Part shown: piece by piece, positions 28,711 to 39,076 of the stretch
Layout: each line of letters starts with the position of its first letter
How positions within the stretch are numbered: position 1 is the stretch's first letter
Source: Sphaeroforma sirkka
Lineage: Eukaryota; Opisthokonta; Ichthyosporea; Ichthyophonida
Assembly (NCBI GenBank): GCA_001586965.3
Contig: LUCW03002097.1
Span: 1-40,660 of the forward strand
Length of the DNA stretch: 40,660 nucleotides
Direction of reading: 5' to 3'
Notes under the pieces: generated by a model
Told to the model about the DNA's origin: nothing
The model's input: the letters and a program-made list of their open reading frames with translations, nothing else
The model's database searches: none
Made by a program: the position numbers and the translations under genes

Positions 28711-30924
28711 GAGGTGAGGGTGTCTGAGCCGGATAGGAGCTTCATATTTGTTACCACGATTGGAGCAGTGATGGCAATACAAGACCCATTGCTGACGTCA
28801 GACAACCGAGTCTATATTCAAGTACAAATCAACGGACGTACGTTCAAAGCCTTGATAGACACGGGAGCAAATAGAAGTTGTATCTCACAGACATCCGCAG
28901 ACCTCCTTGGCCGACCAATAACTCCGGCACCACCTGGGTCATTTATATATTTAGCTGACAAGGCGGTGCGAACTCCTCGACTGGGGACGACGGAAGTGGT
29001 ACCTATAAGGTACGGCACCAGAATTATCGACGGTTTATTAGAATTGATGAACTTGCCGACGGGTATAGATGTCATAGTGGGGCAAGATATGTTGAAAGGC
29101 TTGGGCCTATACATAGGCGGTATCCAATCGCCACTTGCACCAATACACCCCACAGAACTAGATGAGCTCCTCGAACCCATACCACGCCGACAAGCACCTA
29201 ACACGACGGAACCCGTCGATGTACGCGAACGGTTGGCACAGGATTTGGAAGCCAATGTGAAAATTGCCGACAACGCGCGCTGTCGTCTGGAAGGGAGTGA
29301 GGTAACCATCCCAGTAACCCATGAACAAGCGTTGCAGATGCGGAGATCGACGCGTAACTTTGTATCCGATCGATGGCTCCCCTATGTGGATGAACAAGTG
29401 AAGAAGTGGTTGACGGATTTGGTGATTACGAAACGAACGACACCAACGACTGTTAATCTTCCTCTCCTTGCGGTACCGACATTTGATGCGGAAGGCAACG
29501 TCAAGAAGGTACGCGTGTGCTTAGATATGCGTGCCGTTAACGCGCTTATTCCTGGTGACCAGTTCCTGATCCCCAAGGTCAACGAACTCATATCTCGTCT
29601 CAAGAGTAAGAAGTACTACACGACGCTGGACATATCGGTTGCATACCACAGGCTGCCCATCCATCCAGACTCACAATACTTATTTAGTTTTACACACGAA
29701 CGTTATCAGTACTCGTTCACATCAGCACCGTTCGGTCTTCATGTACTCACGCAGCAGTTCCAACGTACTTTGAGTACGATACTTGATGGCTTACCGGTTC
29801 ACCACTATATCGATGACATAGTTATAGCCAGTGACGGTTATGACGAACACGTTAGGACGGTGCAGAAGGTGATACAACACTTAACACACCACAGTTTTAA
29901 GCTTAACCCTGCCAAGTGCCACTTTGCTATTTCCGAAGTCATGATCATAGGGAAGAAAGTATCGGCACAAGGCATTGACATTGACCATGAAAAGCAGGCC
30001 AAGCTGATCGACTGGCCCACACCACTACGGTACAAAGATAAAGCCTCGGCGTTGGGTTTAGCAAATTACCTCCACGAACATCTGCCTAATTTCGCGAATA
30101 CGGTTGCACCCTTGCGCGAATTTTGCAAACTCAAACCAAAGGAGTTGATAGGTGATTGTTGGGAGGAGAGACATGCACAAGCGTGGCAGGCAATGAAGGA
30201 CGCAGTGGTGAATGCTGTGGCGTTACACGTTCCGGTCGACGGCATTCCTTTGAACTTGGAAACCGACGCTAGCGACTACGGTTTAGGGGGAGCGCTATTC
30301 CAATGGGTCGCCGGTAAGAAACATTACTTAATGTTCTTTAGTAAGACTCTGAACCATGCGCAACAGAACTACGCCACACCTATGAAGGAGTTACTGGCAT
30401 TGGTATATGAACTGACACATTTCAGGGAATACTTGGATGGGCAACGGTTTGCGGTCTTCACGGACCACAAGGCCCTTGTGTATATGAACACACAGCTCAA
30501 GCTTAATCCAATGCTTCAGAGATGGCATCATATCATCGCGCCATTCAACTTTACCATATCGCATATACCAGGAGAGACAAATGTGCTCCCGGACATGTTA
30601 AGTAGAGTACACGAGGGGACAGCGGGGCAGGACGAACTCGAAATAATGTATACAGACGGCTGGCAGTTATTCCCTAGTTACTTTAAACAAGCGCAACAAC
30701 ACTTTGGACCGAATGACATAGATGTATTTGCGGACCCAACCAACGCTCAGCTTCCTCGGTTCTGGAGGAAGGATGATGGGGAAGGAGCGTTTGCCCACGA
30801 CTGGTCGATAGTCGATGGATGGATGAACCCGCCTTGGGAACAGATATACAGGATGTTACGCAAGATACGAGCCGACGGTGCACGGACCACAGTATGTCTA
30901 CCATGGGTACCAAGAGCACCATAG
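28711..30924 (+). CDS. pol: Element C pol: protease, RT, RNase H and NPP domain (736 codons)
   Basis: Domains counted from 28714: retropepsin D-T-G at residues 49-51 (ALIDTGANRSC), with a second conserved IDVIVGQDM near 118. RT has TLDIS (Asp 306) and YIDD (365-368). RNase H has LETDASDYGLGGALF (Asp 518), the MKELLAL Glu near 559, FTDHKAL (Asp 584) and LPDMLSR (Asp 627). The NPP domain has DIDVFA (668-673), GAFAHDW and WMNPPW (703-708). All catalytic residues are present. The ORF ends at a TAG where D has the Trp of PWFDLF, so the stop is a mutation. Role: polyprotein for cDNA synthesis; the NPP domain role is unknown. Confidence 0.95.
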   Translation, partial: EVRVSEPDRSFIFVTTIGAVMAIQDPLLTSDNRVYIQVQINGRTFKALIDTGANRSCISQTSADLLGRPITPAPPGSFIYLADKAVRTPRLGTTEVVPIRYGTRIIDGLLELMNLPTGIDVIVGQDMLKGLGLYIGGIQSPLAPIHPTELDELLEPIPRRQAPNTTEPVDVRERLAQDLEANVKIADNARCRLEGSEVTIPVTHEQALQMRRSTRNFVSDRWLPYVDEQVKKWLTDLVITKRTTPTTVNLPLLAVPTFDAEGNVKKVRVCLDMRAVNALIPGDQFLIPKVNELISRLKSKKYYTTLDISVAYHRLPIHPDSQYLFSFTHERYQYSFTSAPFGLHVLTQQFQRTLSTILDGLPVHHYIDDIVIASDGYDEHVRTVQKVIQHLTHHSFKLNPAKCHFAISEVMIIGKKVSAQGIDIDHEKQAKLIDWPTPLRYKDKASALGLANYLHEHLPNFANTVAPLREFCKLKPKELIGDCWEERHAQAWQAMKDAVVNAVALHVPVDGIPLNLETDASDYGLGGALFQWVAGKKHYLMFFSKTLNHAQQNYATPMKELLALVYELTHFREYLDGQRFAVFTDHKALVYMNTQLKLNPMLQRWHHIIAPFNFTISHIPGETNVLPDMLSRVHEGTAGQDELEIMYTDGWQLFPSYFKQAQQHFGPNDIDVFADPTNAQLPRFWRKDDGEGAFAHDWSIVDGWMNPPWEQIYRMLRKIRADGARTTVCLPWVPRAP

Positions 30925-31397
30925 TTCGACCTGTTCAAGCAGTTATTACAGACAGAACCGGTGCTGGTACCACGGACACCACACACGTTCCTCAAGTACG
31001 CTAAATACGCATGTGGGAAGACACCATGGGGTCATACCGTAGTAGCACGGGTGGGTCCTCCCAATGGATTCAAACTGGACCCGCTGTTTTCACAGCGACT
31101 TGGTTATGCAGAACCAAAGCATACAAAATATGTCATGTGCTTAGACACAGCGCGAGAAGTCTCAGTGGCAATGGCAGATGCGGAGGGTCAACTGGCGTTT
31201 GCACAAGCGAGCCCGGAGGAGAAACAGCGTCGTACGCAACTCACGCAAGCGCAACACGAACAAGGACATCATGGGGCGGCGGACACAGTCCAACAACTTC
31301 GCCAAAACGGTCACGTTTGGCCAGGGGCACTTGAGTTAGCCACAGAGGTTAAGCGGCAATGTGGCACATGTTTGGGACAGGACACACTTCGTAAAGG
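30925..31397 (+). pseudogene. Element C pol: end of NPP domain and integrase HHCC
   Basis: In frame with the preceding pol after the TAG: FDLFKQLLQTEPVLVP, KYACGKTPWGHTVVARVGPP, a helical region, then TQAQHEQGHHGAADTVQQL and CGTC, the H-x3-H ... C-x2-C zinc ligands of integrase. KTPWGHTVV corresponds to KTPWKHTIV of family 1, so this segment is conserved between families. It is cut at 31397 by a solo LTR. Confidence 0.85.
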
Positions 31398-31991
31398 TGT
31401 AGAAATACGGCCTCCGGTCAGTCTAAAATATCAAGATCAATTGAGATAATACATTGGTTTTATTTGTATTTTATATAATTTAGTACAAACTCTTTTTCCA
31501 ATATTTCCAAAGTGTTCTAAATTCACTTTGATGGCTCCAATAGCCTGAGTATTTGGTATGACTCATCTACTTGGACCTATTTGAGACATTAGTAGATGTA
31601 GGATATTATAAACTAAATTTTATAATCTCCGAACTACTACTTATAGATTTTGGTCCTCCCGCCAATCTCCAAAATCCAATAAGTCTTTTTCTTTTTTTAA
31701 CTTTTCTTCAGATGGAACTTTATTTATATCAGCTAATGTATTAACGTGACTTACGTTATTATGTCTATTTACAAATTAGGCAAGTGGTCATGAACACTTA
31801 GTACTTCTAGTGAAAATTATTCAATAAAGAACAGCTAGAGGTACGCCCTGTGTGATCGAGGATATTTAGGTTCTTAACAAGAGGCAGTCCCGATCATTCT
31901 TACACAAGCTACCACTGCTAAATCCTAACTGACTAAATTGTATTTTAGTTTAATATAGTTTGAAACCTAGTAATTTCCATCGAAGTTTACA
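31398..31991 (+). repeat. Solo family 1 LTR (594 bp) inserted in element C
   Basis: TGTAGAAATACGG...GTTTACA, flanked by AAGG on both sides (31394-31397 and 31992-31995; a fifth A also matches). The uninterrupted site in D (21061) reads GTAAAGGTTTCC, which confirms insertion. It is homologous along its length to the 3' LTR 7723-8317. It is best explained by insertion of a full family 1 element and LTR-LTR recombination. Confidence 0.93.
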
Positions 31992-32362
31992 AAGGTTTCC
32001 ACCCGATGATTAGCATCGATGCACGCTACCCGTGGGACCATATTCAAGTGGACTATATCCCGATGCCACTGGAGTCCAGACGCAAGAACAGTTATATTCT
32101 TCACGTCTTAGACATCGCCACAGGCTATTCTATCCTTCGAGCCACACCGGACAAGACAAAGGAAACCACGACACAGACACTCATAGAGATTTTTGGCGAA
32201 CATGGCTTCCCCCGTAAAATCCAAACAGACATGGGGAAGGAGTTCACCAACAAGATAGTGGAGCTTCTGGTCCAGGAAGTGGGGATGCTACATAAGGTGT
32301 CTCCACCATATCGACCCCAAGTGCTGGGCGCGGCAGAAGGATGTCACAGAATTTTATGCTGA
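31992..32362 (+). pseudogene. Element C pol: integrase catalytic core, truncated
   Basis: Resumes after the LTR: MISIDARYPWDHIQVDYIPM (first Asp), LDIATGYSILRATPDKTKET, QTDMGKEFTNK (second Asp) and PPYRPQVLGAAE (Glu), with 35 residues between the second Asp and the Glu. The usual D-N-G is D-M-G here and D-M-S in D. The ORF stops soon after the Glu and homology ends; the GPY module and 3' LTR are lost. Confidence 0.88.
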
Positions 32363-33664
32363 CTGGGAAATTATTATTAATTTTCCAAACTATCATAGCT
32401 TTCTAAAAGTTCTAAATTGAACACGAGACTTCTACAAAATAGAGTTATTTGGTCTGAGTACGAAGGAAGGCTACGCCTTCTAAAAGGCCCTGCCTTATTC
32501 TTCTTTCCCCCTCTTAATTTAATCAAAAGTCGCTCGCTTCGCTCGCTCCTGACATAAAAAATCGAGAATTTTCATTTCAATTCTTAAAAACGAAATTATA
32601 AGAAATTGTGCCTAGAATTGGAAAATCAGTATATTTTGCGGAATCAAAATAAGTTGGGGAAAGCAGCCTTATGGTTCCCCGTAAACCCTGGAAGCTTTCT
32701 ACAAAAATAATCGTTTGTAATGAAAATAGTTTTTAGTTTAGGGGTTTTACGAATCGTTTTTGTACCACTAACGGTAAAATTGGTATTGCTGGTGACGGGT
32801 CAATTTGTAGCAGTGGTACAAAGTGTATCTCGAATTCTCGAAAAGTATCCGACCAATTTGTCTGGAATTAACGCTGTGTTTTTAACTTGATTATTAGTTT
32901 ACATTTCAGGTCCGTCTAAAAACGCTGAAAACTGAAATTGGGGCGGGTCGTCTAATCACTAGGTAAAATTCTTTTAGAAAAAGCAAAATAATTTCAGAAC
33001 CAAATTCTCCTTACCACAAAAGGATGTCAGCCGTCAGGCTTGTTCATTTTAGAATTCGATTTAAAAACATTTTAACGTTTTGTGTTCTGAACGGCTAGCA
33101 AAAAAAAACAGTTTTGCACTTGAGAATTACACCTATTTATATCAAAATGGACTATAGCGCTTGTCATTTTGCCGCTCTAATATAGAATATATAACAATAT
33201 TGATGTCCTGATATATGCACCCTATTTAGTTACATAGGGCTATAACATGAAAACGCTTATTTATTGAATCTGAAAAAAAGTGGAGCAATCTTAGTGCCAC
33301 CACTGTAAGAGCCACCTAAACAGTCACCTAAATTTACCACCATTGTAAGAGCCATCTATATTCGCCACCTACATTTTGAGGGTTTTCGGGTCTAAAAACC
33401 CTAAATATTTTATTTCTACAAATATATATTTTATTTGCGTATATACACTAAATTTTAAAATTTACTAAGTATAATTTAAAACATCTATGCCTATAATACG
33501 CGTATAGTGTTGGCACACTCGCATTGAGTGTTTTCAAAAAAACGGGAAATAGCTTGAGGCGCAGATCGGCTTCAGGCTTCAGGCATTCAGGCTTCAGCTA
33601 CTCTCGAGAGAGCGTTATGATTTTCGAGTTCTGACTTCTGAGGTGCGAGATTTCAGTTTGTGTA
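32363..33664. other. AT-rich intergenic DNA
   Basis: No ORF. Holds the CGAGC-type motif at 32529-32548, an 11-bp inverted repeat TTTGTACCACT/AGTGGTACAAA (32759-32769 and 32812-32822), and an imperfect direct repeat around 33297-33360 (CACCACTGTAAGAGCCACCT and CACCATTGTAAGAGCCATCT). Confidence 0.6.
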
Positions 33665-34401
33665 CAGTCAAACCTGGATTATTGTCCAGGGTCCGATTTC
33701 GACCAAACATTGGACAAAAATAGAGGTAGACAATAATGGTCATATGGGGTCTGGGACCTTTTCAGGTTCATGTTTATTTGTACTGCGCCTGCAACATTAC
33801 AGTTGCTTGTATTGTTTTGATACTCTCTGCGCGATCGTATTCACAAGACTTCATGAGGTCAAAATGATCCTTCTGTTGTTCACTCGTGGTTTCGAACTCT
33901 TCACTGTCTTCATCACACTCATCGTGTATTTCTTTCTCAACTTCTAGCTCCTGTACCTCCCCATATGATAGCATCTATTCGTTATTCAATAGTTGCATTT
34001 CGGTTGATTCATCAACTCAATCATTCACTTCTGTTCTAAGTGCGGATGTTATGGGCTCGTCGGGAATAAATATCGTACAGTATGACTTGAACGTTGTTGT
34101 GAGATCAATGATTTCGCTTTCTTCTCTAGATGTGATTCTCTTCGCATAATCGGGCGCATTATTTATCAGGTTGCCCTCCGGAAGACAAGTTGATTTCAGC
34201 CAGCAATGGGCAATGCTTTTGGCAGTTTTAGTTTACCATATATCGTGTATGATACGAGCAGCATCTAAGAGATATGCAGATTGTCCGTCTACATCCTATA
34301 TAGTGTATATATAGGACACATAAAATAATGGGTCCGTCTGAAAAAAAAGGACAAGAAGAGGTAAACAATAATAGAGGTAGGCAATAATAGATGTTTGACT
34401 G
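33665..34401 (-). mobile_element. Pogo/Tigger-like DNA transposon, non-autonomous (737 bp)
   Basis: Terminal inverted repeats CAGTCAAACCTGGATTATTG (33665-33684) and CAATAATAGATGTTTGACTG (34382-34401) match at 17 of 20 positions and are flanked by TA on both sides (33663-33664, 34402-34403). CAGT-type ends with TA duplication are those of the Tc1/mariner-pogo superfamily. Subterminal AGAGGTAGACAATAAT-type units repeat inside both ends. The interior holds only a small coding remnant on the minus strand. Confidence 0.85.
33774..34145 (-). pseudogene. Acidic C-terminal remnant of a pogo-like transposase
   Basis: The minus strand gives FIPDEPITSALRTEVND, stop, VDESTEMQLLNNE, stop, then MLSYGEVQELEVEKEIHDEC and EDSEEFETTSEQQKDH. 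Tigger/pogo transposases end in an acidic region after the DDE core. Position next to the terminal repeat and orientation fit. No catalytic residues remain, so identity rests mainly on the repeats. Confidence 0.45.
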
Positions 34402-34877
34402 TAATAACTGTGAATTCAAATTGCGAGTTATGAACTTGTGACTTGTCATTGACCTCTTTTTGTCATTGGAGTAGTGAGAGCTATGTATGTATTGAGTAAG
34501 TGAGACGATGTGTGACTTCTTGTTCCTAAAGATAATATAAGTACAATTCTCGGGACTTCGAAATGGTAAAATATCATTTTTTTGAGAATCGTTCATTGGT
34601 CCACAACTATTTTGAGGCAACTATTTCGGTGAACTATTTTTCGTTTATACGGGCTCAGTTGCGACCTGGAGTTGTTGTGATTCTTGAGACTCGTGACTCG
34701 TGACTTCTTGTGAGTTGTGACTTTGTGAGTCGTGACTCGTGAGTGACTGAGGCGTGACTCGCGCGAGAACAGTTTGACCATTTTTATTTCTGAACTTACC
34801 GGATTATTTTTATAGATCAATATTGAATATAATATGTATTAATTTTACTTAAAAATATATATATAAATAAATACGTT

Positions 34878-34920
34878 GTTGAGAGACTTGAGAAGTTGAG
34901 AGACTTGAGAAGTTGAGAGT
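34878..34920 (+). repeat. 17-bp tandem repeat, 2.5 copies
   Basis: GTTGAGAGACTTGAGAA at 34878-34894 and 34895-34911, then GTTGAGAGT. Confidence 0.9.
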
Positions 34921-34939
34921 CTGTATTTGATATTTTAAA

Positions 34940-34964
34940 AATATATATATATATATATATATAT
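34940..34964. repeat. (AT)n microsatellite
   Basis: Uninterrupted AT dinucleotide run of about 25 bp in AT-rich DNA. Confidence 0.9.
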
Positions 34965-35384
34965 TATGATATATATTAAAATATATGGAAAATAGAAAAA
35001 TACCCTCTTTTCACTCACGAAGCACTGTGACAGCCAAAACCGTGACAACCCAAAGGTCATATCACGTACTACGGACTCGGGAGTCTTGGAGTCAGGATAA
35101 TATTTTGTCAACAAGAAAATCAAATGAAACGCAATTAAAAAGAGTATATTTTTTTATAGCTGAAAGCCTAAAACAACAAGTCACACAAGTCACAAATACC
35201 GTCGGGCTGTTCTCTCTTCCCTTCTATGCATTGCATAGTCTTAAATCATATATTGTATGTACTTCATTTCGAATTGCTTCCAATGAAAACATGTGAAATT
35301 TGAAATTTCAACAGGAAGAACTGAATGAGTGACAAAATTCTATTTTTACAAAACAATTTCAATTGAAGTCATATTTATCCCCGG

Positions 35385-35435
35385 CCCACGTGGCCTCAGC
35401 GGTTAAGGCCTGAGGTCGTAGCGACGTAGGCCCTT
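35385..35435 (+). other. tRNA-like head (A-box-type segment), no B box
   Basis: CACGTGGCCTCAGCGGTTAA with the following GGCCTGAGG resembles the D arm and following stem of arginine- or leucine-type tRNAs. No GGTTCGANNCC follows, so it is at most a 5' fragment or a tRNA-derived repeat. Confidence 0.25.
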
Positions 35436-35469
35436 TTAGCGTTAGCACACCCCAGCTGACTCTAGTAGA

Positions 35470-35700
35470 GTAGTCACTGGTAGTCCCCAGTCCCCAGTGA
35501 CCCCAGTCCTCAGTGACCCAGTCCCCAGTCACCAGTCCCCAATTTTTAATCGCCAATCCGGCAATCACCAGTCCCTAGGTTTCAGTCCCCAGTCCTCAGT
35601 CCTCACTTCTCAGTCCTCAGAGTCCCTAGACCTCAGTCAGTCCCTAGACCTCAGTCCTCAGTCCTCAGTCCCCAGTCCCCTATTGGACCACTCTGAGGGT
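35470..35700 (+). repeat. Degenerate CAGTCCC/CAGTGACC repeat
   Basis: More than fifteen irregular copies of CAGTCCC, CAGTCCT or CAGTGACC in 230 bp. It resembles a slipped minisatellite; open frames across it are by-products of the repeat. Confidence 0.85.
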
Positions 35701-37840
35701 ATTTTGTAGAGTCCCAACTCCCTGAGTCCCCAGTTCACAATCCCTCGTCCCACGGACCACGATCCCACTTTATCCTAAAACTTGATAGTCTTACAGCAGG
35801 TTGTGAAAACTCATCCCAGAACTTCAAGAAAGAAAAAGTCGGTCCATATTTATTTCCTAAAAAAAACTAACGGAAGGTGCTCACAGGCCACAGGGATGTG
35901 AAAATATATTAGTTATTGGTAGGCAAGAGTGTCTCAAAAAGTGATGTATTTATTTTACTCTTTCTATTCAATGGATACTTCTTTGAAAATGTATTGTCAT
36001 TGCAAAATCAAAAATCAAACCATATAGATTATAGCATCGCGATCTATCAATGACGTCTCGTGAATCCTGTATTTTAGGCTAGTTTGTTTTTCTATTTTTC
36101 ACAACAAAAAAAAGCCAAATAAAAAAAAAAAATTAAGTATCATATGATGGTTTAGGATTTCTTTATAAAAATACACGTGTTTTCATTTGGACCCTCATTC
36201 ATCGTTCAAAAAAAGAGATCTGGACTGTCTCAGACTCACTTTCAAGTCTCAGCTCTCAGTCCTCAGACTCCTCAATTTCTCAGAGTTCAGATTTCTGCAG
36301 TCCCAGACTCTCAGGCCTTCACTCCTCAGACGCTCAGTCATCGACTCCTAAAGTAAGTACTACCGCATAGCCTTCTGAATGAATTCTAAAAAAATCGACT
36401 ATCTGCGCCGTTTAAAATTTGGCAATATTTGATTTTTTTTAAAACCAAAATCAAGAGAACTTTTCTTTCAAACAGAAAAGGACTGGTCGAACGAAATTAT
36501 TTAGGCACCTGCGAAGTGCGGAATGTATTTACTGGGTCTGTCAGACTGTCAGTCGACAGCTTTGACACTTCACATTTTGTCATTTCTAAACAATCGACAA
36601 TTCGATACCAGTCAACAAGAGGGAGTCCTCAGTCCACAAACTCCACAGTCTACACTCGACACTTGACACTCGACAGCCGTTTTTTTAAATACTGTACATT
36701 TGTATATTTTTCACCAAAAACAAAGGCAAAAAAAATGTCCTGTGTCCTGTCACTTGTGACAAGTCTGTGACCAACTGACCACCGGATTCACTTCACGCAC
36801 AATTCACGGCCACACCTATGGGCCTTCACTCCTTCGAACCTTCAGTCCCTTACACCCACACCGCCCAGAGTGCAGCGTGCACCCACACGGCACACGGTCT
36901 CAAGACTTACAGGTCTCAACACTCACCCTATGCAACTGTTATAGTGTTTTATGAAAAAAAAACGTAGCTGAGCCTGTGCCCTGTGGTATGTGTGTGGCCT
37001 GTAAGGTGTATTTAGAGTGTAGAGCTGTATTTTATACATAAAATAGTGTATATAAATATATGTAAATATATGTTTTTAAAATTTAGAAGGCTATGATATT
37101 TAGTCAGTAAATAAATAGAGCGTATAGCCGTACACTGTAGCTCTATTAAAATATTGTTTTTAAATAAAAAACATAAACTCAATGAAGTGTCTTGAAGTCT
37201 CTTCCCCCTCCTCTGGAATATTCACAAATAAACAAAGATATCTTGTTTTCATCGTACATCGGTTTTTATTTTGTTATTTAATAAAACAAATGAATAGTGG
37301 TCACTGATCTCTTGGGACTTGGATTGTTGTGACTTGGTTAGTTGGGATTCGTTTGTTTAGCCTCTCTCTCTACGGTAATAGAGTAGTTTTTACTTTAGAG
37401 TACATACATAGGATTTACTTTTAGAAAGAGAGAGACTGGGACAGTGGGACGGTCAGTCGACATTTTGATACAAATTCTATTTTACAATTGTTCCATTTGT
37501 TGTGTAGAATATCATGTAATTTTTGAAGCCACATGACAGGTATGCATTTTAAAATATGTAAATATAAGGTATTAGCCTGGGGCCCTGGGACATAATTATT
37601 GTTTTTTATATAAAAACAATAAAAAGAACAGGCTATTTTGACATTTTTTATTGTTTATTTTGTTCAAAAAAAAATTGAAGTACGCAAAACAATATTTTGA
37701 ACATGCTCATAAATGCGTATATAGTCTGTACGCAAAATAGAATGGCCATTCTCAAAATAGCACACAACTTTCAAACAAGTACGCAAACTAATTGTCTCTG
37801 TGGCAAATTCGAGAATTTATATCTGTGTATTGCCCTGAAA

Positions 37841-39076
37841 ATGTCGTTCAAACAAGCGTGTACGATGGAATGCAAGTCCGAGAACATCCGAAAAATGAAG
37901 GCCCCGAAAGCAAGACGTAAGTTGAAGGAAATTGAACGCAAATTCGTTTGCAACATATTAGGCTGCAGTCGCATCTACGCATCAGAGCAATCATTAAAGC
38001 AGCACAAAAAGCGCAAGCACAAGTTTTTCAGCGCCCACGAGGAGAACAAAAGGGCTCAGATGTTGGAGAGGGAATCTTTTTATTTGCAGCTGGGTGCCAT
38101 GAGAACAGATAGGCATCGGCAAATGTATCAACGATTACGCTCTGCACGCGCGTCTTACATTCCATTTCCACGGGCTGCCGTACCTTGCCAAACGAAAGAT
38201 TGGTGTAAAAAAATAGGAGCTCAAAGTGATGCTTATTCAACTGAGGAGTTTAGGGAGAACGCGCGGGCCGCATCAATTCAAAATTGTAGCCTTCCTGGGC
38301 GATCGGTGGACGATTTGATGACTGCAGGTCATCTTGTCGATTTGTCAAGGACTACCGGCCTCGGTAGAACCACGTCTTCCATAGGATCCGATAGTGATGA
38401 GTTGGTTACCGTATATGAAGAACACGACCCTTTCTACTTGAGTTCGGATAGTCCAGATTCCGCATTCCCGTTACATTGCGAACAACAATCTCTGGGGCAT
38501 GACTTGAATATGAATACTCATGGCACGGACGTCTTGAGTGGAGTTGATAGCTTCATTTTTCCTGAGCTGGCATCATTACACCAGACTGATTTATTTGGCC
38601 AGGACAACAATCTCGTGTGTAGGAATACGGACCCGTTCAATATGAATAATGATATTGGTATTGGCTCTGATGTGCATAATTTGCTTGGCCAGGACATTTT
38701 CAGCGACAATCTTCACATCGGATTGAATACTGATTACGGGCTGAATGCGACCTCGAATGCGTTCAATGATATTCTTAGCAGAGAAGACAGTATTTCTACT
38801 ATCTGCTCACCACAAATGAAAGCAAACCGGTTCAGCTTCAGCTCCATTTCTGATGGGATTGACTTTGGAGCTAGCGTTGGTTTGGCACGGAGTGATAGTT
38901 TCTCATCAGATACTGCATCTTCTAGAGGATCTGTGCAGGATCTTCAATCGTGTTCAATAAGCTCAGCATCATTGATAGATGCTGGATCAAGCGATAATGG
39001 TGAAGTCCTTAAACAGATTATGGATTTGATTGAAGCAAACAGGAGGATCAACTTCCAACTGATGTCTTTATCATAG
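37841..39076 (+). CDS. Single-finger C2H2 zinc-finger protein (411 aa)
   Basis: Intact ORF; the frame extends upstream to an ATG at 37697, but AAAATGTCG at 37841 begins a basic segment typical of the protein, so I prefer it. A Lys/Arg-rich stretch (RKMKAPKARRKLKEIERK) precedes one classical finger with C37, C42, H55 and H60 (C-x4-C-x12-H-x4-H). The rest is acidic and Ser/Asp/Asn-rich, with repeated short motifs (DLFGQDN, LLGQDIFSDN) and a C-terminal amphipathic segment (LKQIMDLIEANRRINFQLM). It is likely a nuclear DNA-binding or regulatory protein; the family is not recognised. It is the only undamaged host-type gene here, with no intron seen. Confidence 0.8.
   Translation: MSFKQACTMECKSENIRKMKAPKARRKLKEIERKFVCNILGCSRIYASEQSLKQHKKRKHKFFSAHEENKRAQMLERESFYLQLGAMRTDRHRQMYQRLRSARASYIPFPRAAVPCQTKDWCKKIGAQSDAYSTEEFRENARAASIQNCSLPGRSVDDLMTAGHLVDLSRTTGLGRTTSSIGSDSDELVTVYEEHDPFYLSSDSPDSAFPLHCEQQSLGHDLNMNTHGTDVLSGVDSFIFPELASLHQTDLFGQDNNLVCRNTDPFNMNNDIGIGSDVHNLLGQDIFSDNLHIGLNTDYGLNATSNAFNDILSREDSISTICSPQMKANRFSFSSISDGIDFGASVGLARSDSFSSDTASSRGSVQDLQSCSISSASLIDAGSSDNGEVLKQIMDLIEANRRINFQLMSLS

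Larger units (their letters stand above)
26442..32360 (+). mobile_element. Ty3-type LTR retroelement, family 2, copy C (best preserved)
   Basis: Gag (26442-28710), in-frame UGA, then pol with protease, RT, RNase H, NPP domain, integrase HHCC and core. Few lesions: a frameshift at 26943-26973, TAA 28165, TAG 30922, a solo LTR inserted at 31398, and loss of sequence after the integrase Glu at about 32340. No LTR of its own was identified on either side. Confidence 0.92.
34404..37696. other. Low-complexity intergenic DNA with GACT/AGTCC repeats
   Basis: No gene is recognised. Short motifs GTGACTCGTGACT (34690-34760), CAGTCCCCAGT (35480-35700), CTCAGACTC/CAGTCC (36230-36360) and ACTCGACACTTGACACTCGAC (36650-36680) recur without fixed period. 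Long A- or T-runs and an AT microsatellite are interspersed. The promoter of the C2H2 gene should lie at the right end, but no clear element was found. Confidence 0.7.

Noticed and set aside
28818..29309. 163-codon minus-strand ORF inside C pol
   Set aside because: It is the antisense of a conserved protease/RT region; composition follows the plus-strand codons and no domain is present.
35497..35709. 70-codon ORF of Ser/Gln/Pro repeats
   Set aside because: It is a translation of the CAGTCC repeat; no start context or conservation.
36429..36770. 113-codon plus-strand ORF
   Set aside because: It lies in low-complexity AT/GACT-rich DNA with no domain and no regulatory context.
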